From positions 1-5,920 of the forward strand of contig CAKOSN010000057.1 in NCBI GenBank assembly GCA_934102255.1: DNA of 5,920 bases, written 5' to 3'. The notes below the pieces were generated by a model that was not told the DNA's origin, ran no database searches, and worked only from the letters and a program-made list of their open reading frames with translations. Of this stretch, positions 1-5,219 are shown in pieces. The DNA comes from an uncultured Bacilli bacterium. GTDB taxonomy: Bacteria; Bacillota_I; Bacilli_A; RF39; UBA660. How positions within the stretch are numbered: the first letter of the stretch is position 1; the number at the start of each line of letters is the position of its first letter. The position numbers and the translations under genes were made by a program.

Positions 1-6
1 CTTCAT
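1..6 (-). CDS. Possible 5' end (two codons) of a divergent gene leaving the window
   Basis: On the minus strand an ATG at 6-4 is preceded by AGTAGG about four bases upstream and by a promoter-like pair at 59-31. Only two codons (Met-Lys) are inside the window, so nothing can be said of the product. The call rests only on the promoter, ribosome binding site and start codon lying in the right order and spacing. It would be a gene divergent from the one at 183-1244. Confidence 0.27.
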
Positions 7-30
7 AATACCTACTTTCTTAACACTAAA

Positions 31-59
31 ATTATATCGCATCTAAATAAGAATAACAA
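31..59 (-). promoter_or_regulatory. Sigma-A-like promoter reading left
   Basis: Minus-strand -35 TTGTTA (59-54) and a perfect -10 TATAAT (36-31) are separated by exactly 17 bp. Transcription would start near base 24 and give a short leader that carries AGTAGG before the ATG at base 6. In such AT-rich DNA a chance TATAAT is common, but the spacing and the start signal downstream raise the odds. Confidence 0.4.
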
Positions 60-122
60 TAAGTAAACAAATTAGTTTGTATAAATGTTTAATTTCAACC
101 TAAGTTATCATGAAATTTACTA

Positions 123-151
123 TTGACAAACCCATAAAAAAAAGTTATAGT
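123..151 (+). promoter_or_regulatory. Strong sigma-A promoter for the gene at 183
   Basis: A consensus -35 TTGACA (123-128) and a -10 TATAGT (146-151) are separated by 17 bp, with transcription expected from about 158. The leader is about 25 nt and contains AAGGAGG (168-174), placed well for the ATG at 183. This is the best promoter in the window and suggests the downstream gene is well expressed. AAAAGTT (140-146) and AACTTTT (158-164) form a 7-bp inverted repeat around the -10, which might be chance. Confidence 0.75.
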
Positions 152-182
152 AAGCACAACTTTTAAGAAGGAGGAAAATTTA

Positions 183-1244
183 ATGCAAAAATTTAACGAT
201 AAGTATTTAGAAAAATACAGACTTGGCAACAACGCCACTGATGAAGAGTGGGAAATAGTAAAAGATTTATTGTGTTATGGAAATCTTCATGATAAGGAAG
301 CTGCTAAAATTTGTTATAAAAATATAACAGAAAATAAAAAGTGGTATTATAACATTAATAAAGATGAAGGATTGATCCCAGTAAATGTTTTTTCTTGCTT
401 CATCATTACTTTTGGAGCACTTGCAGCCTATTATGGTATTATGGATGATATCATAGCGCCATTAATAAATTTTCAAGGATATTCTTTAACATTTCATCTT
501 CCAAGTACAATAAATATGATATTAAGTGGGGCAATGGCTATTGCTTCTGATATTACAACAGTAAAAATCATTAATAAATTGGGATATGAAAACGATATCG
601 ATCAATTGCAAAAAAGCTTAGAAAAATTTGTCTATCCAAACCGTAAAACAAGCCTTAAAGACAAAATATTATCTTTATTTTCTAGAAAAGTAAAAAAAGA
701 AGTAGAAGTTAACCAATCACTTGCCAATTATGTAAATAACGAATTAGCACAAAAAGGTTCAAATCAAGATGAAGAAATCATTAAAAGACAAAATGAAGAA
801 CACGCATCGGCCTTTGTTAAACTTGTAGGCGAAGATATGAAAAGTATTATTGCCAATCCATATCCTAATTGCGAAGAAGATCTTGATACCCTTCATAATT
901 TAGCCAATGAATATGTAGAAAACATAGTAAAAGAACAAGAAGCAAACTTAACTAGTAAAATTGCCTTAAAACTATCTGGCAGCAAAGATTTTTATGGTAA
1001 ACTTAATGATTTAGAAGCAAAAATCAAAAGAAATATGGAAATTAACAAAATGCGTAAATACAATGATGGTTATTTATCTGATATTATAAAAGATGGAGCT
1101 AAAGCTGTAGAGCAACCTCAACAAATTTACAATGGTCCAGCAGTTGACGGACATATTCCAACAGTTGAAGAACAGTTTCAAGCAGATTTACAAGTACCTA
1201 CAAATGATACTGGTAGTGCTCGCAAACTTAAACCAAATAACTAA
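183..1244 (+). CDS. Unrecognised 353-residue protein with two membrane-like segments
   Basis: I do not recognise the family. The ATG at 183 follows AAGGAGG by about eight bases and lies behind a consensus promoter, so the start is secure. Residues 1-62 are charged and helical-looking. A hydrophobic stretch at about 66-86 (including FIITFGALAAYYGI) and a second at about 108-125 (NMILSGAMAIAS) could form a transmembrane hairpin, with Asp-Asp and Pro in the connecting loop. There is no signal peptide. Residues about 136-300 are Lys/Glu-rich, probably long helices possibly forming coiled coil, and likely cytoplasmic. The tail from about 311 is Gln/Pro-rich and looks disordered. The gene appears monocistronic, ending in its own hairpin terminator. 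It could be a membrane-anchored scaffold or envelope-associated protein, but this is inference from shape only. Confidence 0.85.
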   Translation: MQKFNDKYLEKYRLGNNATDEEWEIVKDLLCYGNLHDKEAAKICYKNITENKKWYYNINKDEGLIPVNVFSCFIITFGALAAYYGIMDDIIAPLINFQGYSLTFHLPSTINMILSGAMAIASDITTVKIINKLGYENDIDQLQKSLEKFVYPNRKTSLKDKILSLFSRKVKKEVEVNQSLANYVNNELAQKGSNQDEEIIKRQNEEHASAFVKLVGEDMKSIIANPYPNCEEDLDTLHNLANEYVENIVKEQEANLTSKIALKLSGSKDFYGKLNDLEAKIKRNMEINKMRKYNDGYLSDIIKDGAKAVEQPQQIYNGPAVDGHIPTVEEQFQADLQVPTNDTGSARKLKPNN

Positions 1245-1269
1245 TAGAGAGTCAAAGCTCTCTATTTTT
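1243..1269. terminator. Hairpin terminator between convergent genes
   Basis: A perfect 8-bp stem, ATAGAGAG (1244-1251) with CTCTCTAT (1258-1265), closes a 6-nt loop and runs into five Ts (1265-1269). It therefore acts as a rho-independent terminator for the plus-strand gene, whose stop codon (1242-1244) touches the stem. Read on the minus strand, the same hairpin lies just beyond the glycosyltransferase stop (1275) but has only a broken T tract, so termination in that direction is probably weaker. Confidence 0.8.
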
Positions 1270-1274
1270 CGGGT

Positions 1275-2354
1275 TCAAGAATTATAATTTATTGATTGTT
1301 CTATTAGTTTCTTATTATTAATTAATCTTTCATTATCTTTATCTAATTCTAAAGCTTTATTTATATATCTTAAAGAACTTCGATATTTACCATTATTAAA
1401 ACAAACCACGGCTAAGATATCATATATATTTAAATCTGTAGTAAAAGCCTCATTAATATAAGTTTTGGGATGTTTCTTGATTTTTAAAGCCTCTAAACAT
1501 AATTTTTCAGTTTCTTTATAATCTTTTAATTCATAAGTAATTAAGGCTTTTTCCATATAAGGATCTCTAAGATAAGGACTTTCTTTTATCGCCAAGCTTG
1601 CCCACATTAAAGCCTCTTTAGGGCGATTTAATTTCATATAAATTCTTGCAATAAAACGCATGGAGGCACATCTTTCATCCTTCCAAGTAGCACTTTTTAA
1701 ATTTAAATGTTTTTCTAAAGTAGTAATGGCTTCTTCATACTTTCCATAATACATATATTCTCTTCCTAAATAATGCATATTACGGTCATTTTCCGGATTT
1801 TCTTTTATCGCTAGTTCTAATAAGGGTAAATAAGAACTTCTACTTTTCATACTATCAGGATAATGATTAACTATTATTTTTTCAGTATATAAATATTTTT
1901 CTTCCCACTTATATTCTAATATTTCATGAACTGGATTAACCCAAGTAAAACCCTTTCTCGCATGAATTTTTTCTCCATAAAAACTTATTATAGGATTATT
2001 ATTTTTATCTAAAGACCAATTATAAACATATCTAATTCTCGTTAAACCATCCTTCCAAAGGGCTTGTATCACATCATACCAACCACTTACTAAAACTTCA
2101 TCTAAATCTAGACAAACACAGACATCATAATCATCAGGTATCATCTCTAAAGATTTATTGCGAGCTACATCAAAACGCCATGGTTTTATTATTTCTTGTT
2201 TAACCGTAACTCCTAAAGACTTTAATAACTTAACAGAATTATCAGTAGAGCCTGTATCTAAAACATATATTCCATCTGCCATCTTTACCGAATCATACCA
2301 TCTTTTTATAAACTTTTCTTCATTCTTACAAATAGCATATACACAAATTTTCAA
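1275..2354 (-). CDS. Family 2 glycosyltransferase with C-terminal TPR repeats
   Basis: This is predicted to transfer a sugar from a nucleotide-sugar donor, probably to a protein or cell-surface acceptor, in the cytoplasm. The product is about 359 residues. It opens with the GT-A start MKICVYAICKNEE, followed by DTGSTD (nucleotide-binding strand end) and the metal-binding DLDE, about 83 residues in. NPVHEILE matches the region around the catalytic base in this subfamily. INHYP follows, then four TPR-like repeats over roughly the last 170 residues, typical of SunS-like GT2-TPR proteins. A GTG nine bases upstream (2363) is also in frame, but it lies inside the ribosome binding site AGGTGAT (2365-2359), so TTG at 2354 is preferred. 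It is third in a minus-strand series, 54-63 bp after the 95-residue gene, and may be co-transcribed. Acceptor and sugar are unknown. The collagen-like protein at 5219-5917 is one candidate acceptor. Confidence 0.9.
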   Translation of the reverse strand: MKICVYAICKNEEKFIKRWYDSVKMADGIYVLDTGSTDNSVKLLKSLGVTVKQEIIKPWRFDVARNKSLEMIPDDYDVCVCLDLDEVLVSGWYDVIQALWKDGLTRIRYVYNWSLDKNNNPIISFYGEKIHARKGFTWVNPVHEILEYKWEEKYLYTEKIIVNHYPDSMKSRSSYLPLLELAIKENPENDRNMHYLGREYMYYGKYEEAITTLEKHLNLKSATWKDERCASMRFIARIYMKLNRPKEALMWASLAIKESPYLRDPYMEKALITYELKDYKETEKLCLEALKIKKHPKTYINEAFTTDLNIYDILAVVCFNNGKYRSSLRYINKALELDKDNERLINNKKLIEQSINYNS

Positions 2355-2366
2355 AATTATCACCTA
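2269..2366. repeat. 98-bp dispersed repeat, copy 1 (intact glycosyltransferase 5' end)
   Basis: This stretch, covering the ribosome binding site and about 29 codons of the glycosyltransferase, matches 3956-4053 at 94 of 98 positions with no gaps (constant offset of 1687 bp), in the same orientation. Three of the four differences cluster at 2277-2281 and one is at 2330. Identity stops abruptly at both ends. Confidence 0.9.
2359..2365 (-). promoter_or_regulatory. Ribosome binding site that fixes a TTG start
   Basis: The minus strand reads AGGTGAT, then AATT, then TTG (2354). The site matches the anti-Shine-Dalgarno complement AGGAGGTGAT at the usual distance. The upstream in-frame GTG (2363) is part of this site and cannot easily be the start. 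The site and start are also conserved in the second copy at 3956-4053. Confidence 0.7.
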
Positions 2367-2417
2367 TTAATTATATTAATAGCAAGATAAAAAAAGAATT
2401 AAATGATATTTAAATAG

Positions 2418-2705
2418 TTAATTACTATTTACATCATTATAATTCCATATGTTAAGTAAATTTTTTCTTTCTTCTATATCAGATTCATTAAATATAAGTA
2501 TTGCTAAAAAATCCTTACATTCACTAGATATATCCATTTCTTTAAAATTTTTACTATTTTCAAAGGCAAAATCTTTATTACTTAAAGCTGCTAAATCTTT
2601 TAAATTATTTATAAAATCCCGCGGAAGTTTCTTTAAATAATTTTTATCTATATAAGGTAAAAGCATTAAAATTTCTTTTGCTAAATCACAATCTTTTACT
2701 GTCAT
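2418..2705 (-). CDS. Small acidic hypothetical protein overlapping the ADP-ribosyltransferase gene
   Basis: This encodes 95 residues of unrecognised family: no signal peptide, no membrane segment, rich in Asp, Glu, Lys, Leu and Asn, and predicted to be all-helical. The ATG at 2705 lies 20 bp inside the 3' end of the upstream gene (stop at 2688-2686), in a different frame, which suggests translational coupling. AAAGGG lies upstream of the ATG but rather far (about 10-13 nt), consistent with re-initiation by ribosomes finishing the upstream gene. Its size, acidity and tight linkage to a putative toxin-like enzyme fit an antidote, immunity or partner protein, but no antitoxin motif or macrodomain is visible. 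It may also share transcripts with the glycosyltransferase downstream. An A/T-only 7-bp hairpin over its stop codon is too weak to be called a terminator. Confidence 0.7.
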   Translation of the reverse strand: MTVKDCDLAKEILMLLPYIDKNYLKKLPRDFINNLKDLAALSNKDFAFENSKNFKEMDISSECKDFLAILIFNESDIEERKNLLNIWNYNDVNSN

Positions 2706-3591
2706 TTTTATTAATTACCCTTTCTTTTAAAGTTACTATCCAATTATATATTTCTTGCATCTTACTTCTAGTTCTTGACGAAGCATTCTCTTTTAAATCT
2801 TCTTCTGTAATTTTACTAATTTCTTCTTTTTTTTCTAATCTATTTGCCTTATATTTTTCATACTCCTCAGCATTAAATTGGCAACCCATAAAAAACCGAA
2901 AGTATCTAGTATCTATATTTGATAAACCTAATACTTGAATATCCGTATCACTAAATAAAACTTTAACATAATCAACCTTATCTTTTGGAACTAAAACACA
3001 CTTTATTGTCTCTAATGGTAATTCATCTCGAATTCCAATTTCTGGAAAATCTGAAACGACTGGACAAATTTTAATATTATCTTCTACCATTTTTTCTTCG
3101 GAAGTACAAACAATAGCAGAAAAAGATTTATGATCAATTTGCATATATCTCCAAGCAATATCGAGAACATCGGTAACGCTTATAAAACTTCTTTTACCTT
3201 TTATCCTACTCCATGCTTCACCAGAACGCACTTTCCTTTTTGACTCGATAATTTTATTAACACTTTGCAAACCATATTTAGCTATACCTGGAAGAGCATT
3301 AGCATTAGTACCATGAAAAATATTAATATGATTTTCTTTGAGATATTCATATGTATCTCTATCATTAACTAGTAAATAAGCCATTGAAATTCTTCTTTGG
3401 GCTTCAATTATTGGATTATCCATATATAAAAAAAATAAACGTCTAGTGCTTAAACCATTGTTTCCCATTTTGCCTTCTTTTAATATTTTATCAAGTTCAG
3501 TCTTCATATTATCATCTTGAGCAAAGTCATAAAAAGAAGTAATAACATCATCATTAAACCATTTTTTTACATATTCATAAGCAAAATCCAT
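2686..3591 (-). CDS. Putative ADP-ribosyltransferase (H-x-E, diphtheria toxin/PARP-like fold)
   Basis: Probably an NAD-dependent ADP-ribosyltransferase of unknown target, cytoplasmic (no signal peptide). With numbering from the upstream GTG (3606), NIFHGTNANALPGIAKYGL at 95-113 matches the strand-helix around the NAD-binding His of diphtheria toxin and PARPs (H98-G-T). RSFISVTD at 139-146 with A151/Y154 fits the second, aromatic/Ser motif. EIGIRDELPLETIKCVLVP from 189 follows the pattern seen around the catalytic Glu in DarT-like enzymes, making E189 the likely catalytic residue and E195 an alternative. Residues 1-90 are an unassigned helical domain, and 245-306 are Lys/Glu-rich helix. ATG at 3591 is preferred: it has GGGG nine bases upstream, while GTG at 3606 would leave almost no leader behind the predicted promoter. 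The product is then 301 residues. The family assignment is by motif only. It could instead be a divergent or inactive member. Confidence 0.65.
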   Translation of the reverse strand: MDFAYEYVKKWFNDDVITSFYDFAQDDNMKTELDKILKEGKMGNNGLSTRRLFFLYMDNPIIEAQRRISMAYLLVNDRDTYEYLKENHINIFHGTNANALPGIAKYGLQSVNKIIESKRKVRSGEAWSRIKGKRSFISVTDVLDIAWRYMQIDHKSFSAIVCTSEEKMVEDNIKICPVVSDFPEIGIRDELPLETIKCVLVPKDKVDYVKVLFSDTDIQVLGLSNIDTRYFRFFMGCQFNAEEYEKYKANRLEKKEEISKITEEDLKENASSRTRSKMQEIYNWIVTLKERVINKNDSKRL

Positions 3592-3619
3592 TAATCTAAT
3601 CCCCACTCTCTCTATTTTT

Positions 3620-3648
3620 AGACTATCTTAAATAATATAAAAAGTCAA
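3620..3648 (-). promoter_or_regulatory. Likely promoter of the ADP-ribosyltransferase gene series
   Basis: Minus-strand -35 TTGACT (3648-3643) and -10 TAGTCT (3625-3620) have a 17-bp spacer. Transcription would begin near 3613, about 22 nt before the ATG at 3591, with GGGG (3604-3601) between. The -10 is imperfect (TA and final T only). The site lies just outside the transposase remnant, so that insertion did not remove it. Confidence 0.5.
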
Positions 3649-3674
3649 TAATCTATAAAAACTATGTGATTTAA

Positions 3675-3722
3675 AAGTTAAAATGTCCGCTTTTTTTATT
3701 TGGTTTACAAGTTAAAATGTCC
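3675..3722 (+). repeat. Two 14-bp direct repeats at the insertion-sequence end
   Basis: AAGTTAAAATGTCC occurs exactly at 3675-3688 and again at 3709-3722, 34 bp apart and both upstream of the transposase start. Paired motifs near an insertion-sequence end are commonly transposase binding sites; that role is inferred here. Confidence 0.8.
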
Positions 3723-3756
3723 TAAAATACATTCTCGTAGAAAGAAGGTTATTTTG

Positions 3757-3955
3757 ATGCCTAAACTTGTAGAAAAAGATTTGTTTAGTATCGAAATTAA
3801 AAAAAACAATTAATAAAGAGATAACTCAGCAAGAAGTTGGACTTAAACTAGGGATTTCTGATAGAAAGGTTCGTAGAATAATTGCAAACTATAAAATTTA
3901 TGGTGATGAAACATTTGTCCATCAAAGCAGTGGTAACCTAAGTCACAACAAAAAA
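3757..3955 (+). pseudogene. Broken N-terminal part of an IS1202/ISNCY-family transposase
   Basis: The ATG at 3757 follows AGAAGG and encodes MPKLVEKDLFSIEI, then a frame change in a run of eight As (3799-3806) leads to a TAA at 3811-3813. Shifting by one base restores a clear transposase-type helix-turn-helix: INKEITQQEVGLKLGISD followed by a KVRRIIANYKIYG segment and a FVHQSSGNLSHNKKI segment. This is the same pattern as the N-terminus of IS1202-group transposases (Q-x-E-A...LG-S-R-x-VRR...Y...G...L-H-x-S-x-G). The family's DDE integrase-like domain (several hundred residues) is absent. After 3955 the frame runs on, antisense through the glycosyltransferase fragment, to a TAA at 4052-4054. 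It is not functional as a transposase. Confidence 0.75.
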
Positions 3956-4041
3956 ATTCCATCCGCTCTCTTTACCGAATCATACCATCTTTTTATAAAC
4001 TTTTCTTCATTCTTAAAAATAGCATATACACAAATTTTCAA
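3956..4041 (-). pseudogene. 5' fragment of a second glycosyltransferase gene
   Basis: Reading left from TTG at 4041, the fragment encodes MKICVYAIFKNEEKFIKRW, then a YDSVKRADGI segment, and breaks off at the junction with the transposase remnant, hitting a TGA soon after. It differs from the intact glycosyltransferase by Cys to Phe in the conserved CKNEE motif and Met to Arg before ADGI. It keeps the ribosome binding site AGGTGAT. No DxD, catalytic or TPR part remains. Either a paralogous glycosyltransferase gene stood here and was destroyed by insertion plus deletion, or a short piece of the gene at 1275-2354 was copied here. Confidence 0.75.
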
Positions 4042-4053
4042 AATTATCACCTA
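3956..4053. repeat. 98-bp dispersed repeat, copy 2 (glycosyltransferase fragment)
   Basis: This is the partner of 2269-2366, in the same orientation, 94/98 identical and ungapped. Its left edge is the exact point where transposase sequence stops. Its right edge lies one base beyond the conserved ribosome binding site, after which the two upstream regions share nothing convincing. Confidence 0.9.
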
Positions 4054-4086
4054 ATATATGATATTTTAAACTTTTAAAAAAATGAA

Positions 4087-4115
4087 TTGCATTTAAAATA
4101 CTAGTATGATACTAT
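4087..4115 (+). promoter_or_regulatory. Candidate promoter of the HTH-phosphoesterase gene
   Basis: A -35 TTGCAT (4087-4092) and -10 TACTAT (4110-4115) are 17 bp apart, with transcription expected near 4122. AGGGGG (4131-4136) follows as ribosome binding site for the ATG at 4143. TATGAT (4105-4110) and TATAAA (4115-4120) are competing -10 candidates with poorer spacing, so the exact start is uncertain. Confidence 0.4.
4098..4114. promoter_or_regulatory. Overlapping palindromes, possible operator
   Basis: ATACTAGTAT (4098-4107) is a perfect 10-bp palindrome. TAGTAT (4102-4107) and ATACTA (4109-4114) form a second palindrome about G4108. ATACTA thus recurs with an 11-bp period (4098 and 4109), about one helical turn, over the proposed -10. 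A repressor binding here would block the promoter. The helix-turn-helix protein encoded just downstream is the obvious candidate, by inference only. Confidence 0.4.
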
Positions 4116-4142
4116 ATAAAGACCTATAAAAGGGGGATTATT

Positions 4143-5192
4143 ATGAATGAGAAAACAGAATTACTTTTAAATTTAATTAAACAAAGAAAAACATGTAATG
4201 AAATTTGTGAAACTTTAAATATTTCTAATAAACAATTATATAATTATTTAACTGTCCTTCAAAATAAAGGCATAACCTTTAAAAAAGCTTACTATGAAAC
4301 AGGGGATATTCTTTATAAGCAAGTTTTTAGTTTAGGAGAAATGAATGAACTTAATACAGAAAAAGACATTGTATTGTTTACTACTCCTGGTTCCTATTCT
4401 CTTAAGGTTGTTGCTATTTCTGATATACATTATGGTAATATTGATGAGCATCCTGGACTTTTAGATAAAGTATTTGACTACTGTGCTAAAAATTCTATTC
4501 ATACTATTTTATGTGGTGGTGATATTATTGATGGTACTTTTTCTAAGGGTGAAAAAACCATTAGTGAGCCCTATGAACAAATTGAATATTTTCTAAAAAA
4601 TTATCCTTTTGATAAAAGTATAATTACTTATGCTGTTGGTGGTGATCATGATATTTCAGCCTTAAATAATAGAGGTATTGATTTAAGAAATATTCTTGCT
4701 AATTACCGTCAAGACATTGTTATGAAAAATTATACTTCACAAACAATCTGTCTTAAAAATGATAGAATTGTCTTACATCATCCAACCCAAACAGGTTGTC
4801 TATTAAGTAACAGTGCTAGTATTATCTTAAATGGTCATTATCATAATTATAAAACCACTGTTAACAATGGTATTCTTAGCATTTATATTCCAACTCTTTC
4901 TGATATTCTTTGTCCTACACCTTCTGCCTTAGAAATAACCTTTAATTTTAATAAGGGTATAATAACTCATGTTAATATTAAACAATTGCTTCCAAGTTTA
5001 AATATGGCAGCCATCAGTGATGTTCATTATGATATCAACAATAATCGTAAAGCAGAAGATACTATCATTAATAACGAAAACACTCCTAGTATTACCCAAA
5101 AAGGTATTAAAGAGATGCCTCTTATTCTAAGCCGTACTAAAGACAATTTAAGCCCAATTGATAAGTTTAATGCTAAGTTCAATCGTAAGTAA
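4143..5192 (+). CDS. Helix-turn-helix / calcineurin-like metallophosphoesterase fusion
   Basis: A predicted metal-dependent phosphoesterase with an N-terminal DNA-binding-type domain; the substrate is unknown. Residues about 4-45 form a helix-turn-helix (CNEICETLNISNKQLYNYL). The phosphoesterase spans about 88-280, with motifs in order: SDIHYG (93-98; D94, H96), GGDIIDG (125-131; D127), GGDHD (166-170), HH at 212-213, and GHYH (231-234). The family normally has GNHE/D in motif III. Here the metal-bridging Asn is Asp (D168), which might keep or change metal binding. A second SDVHYD sits at 292-297 in the C-terminal tail with no further domain after it. There is no signal peptide or membrane segment. 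ATG at 4143 follows AGGGGG by six bases. The gene is monocistronic, converges on the collagen-like gene, and ends inside their shared terminator. The combination suggests a nucleic-acid- or nucleotide-related role, but this is inference. Confidence 0.85.
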   Translation: MNEKTELLLNLIKQRKTCNEICETLNISNKQLYNYLTVLQNKGITFKKAYYETGDILYKQVFSLGEMNELNTEKDIVLFTTPGSYSLKVVAISDIHYGNIDEHPGLLDKVFDYCAKNSIHTILCGGDIIDGTFSKGEKTISEPYEQIEYFLKNYPFDKSIITYAVGGDHDISALNNRGIDLRNILANYRQDIVMKNYTSQTICLKNDRIVLHHPTQTGCLLSNSASIILNGHYHNYKTTVNNGILSIYIPTLSDILCPTPSALEITFNFNKGIITHVNIKQLLPSLNMAAISDVHYDINNNRKAEDTIINNENTPSITQKGIKEMPLILSRTKDNLSPIDKFNAKFNRK

Positions 5193-5219
5193 AAAAGCAT
5201 CCAAGTGATGCTTTTTTAC
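5189..5219. terminator. Bidirectional terminator holding both stop codons
   Basis: A perfect 13-bp inverted repeat runs from GTAAAAAAGCATC (5189-5201) to GATGCTTTTTTAC (5207-5219), with a 5-nt loop. Both strands give a short GC-containing stem followed by a six-T run, so it is a symmetrical rho-independent terminator. The plus-strand TAA (5190-5192) lies in the left arm, and the minus-strand TAG (5221-5219) begins at the edge of the right arm. Confidence 0.92.

Larger units (their letters stand above)
3675..3955 (+). mobile_element. Remnant of an IS1202/ISNCY-type insertion sequence (left end only)
   Basis: This stretch holds what looks like the left end of an insertion sequence: two copies of a 14-bp motif, a short leader with AGAAGG, and the N-terminal coding part of a helix-turn-helix transposase. 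The homology ends at about 3955, where glycosyltransferase-derived sequence begins. The catalytic DDE domain and the right end are missing, so the element is dead. The exact outer boundary on the left is uncertain (about 3661-3675). Confidence 0.65.

Noticed and set aside
140..164. Inverted repeat AAAAGTT / AACTTTT around the -10 of the gene at 183 as an operator
   Set aside because: It consists of seven mostly A/T bases with an 11-nt gap. It is too weak to claim on its own and is noted only in the promoter entry.
2370..2375. TATAAT on the minus strand just upstream of the glycosyltransferase
   Set aside because: The hexamer is perfect, but the -35 at 17 bp (TTCTTT) is poor and the start of transcription would fall on the ribosome binding site, leaving almost no leader. 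Co-transcription from upstream seems likelier.
2412..2430. Hairpin AAATAGT / ACTATTT at the end of the 95-residue gene as a terminator
   Set aside because: A 7-bp stem with only one G-C pair would not be stable, and no T tract follows directly. It is common by chance in such AT-rich DNA.
2158..2938. Plus-strand open frames of 63-86 codons inside the minus-strand genes
   Set aside because: They are antisense shadows: Phe/Leu/Ser-rich translations of AT-rich coding DNA, with no ribosome binding sites, lying opposite genes with clear family features or tight overlap.
3675..4053. CRISPR-like or satellite repeat array
   Set aside because: There is only one pair of 14-bp repeats, next to a transposase start, and one pair of 98-bp copies far apart. 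There are no regular spacers.
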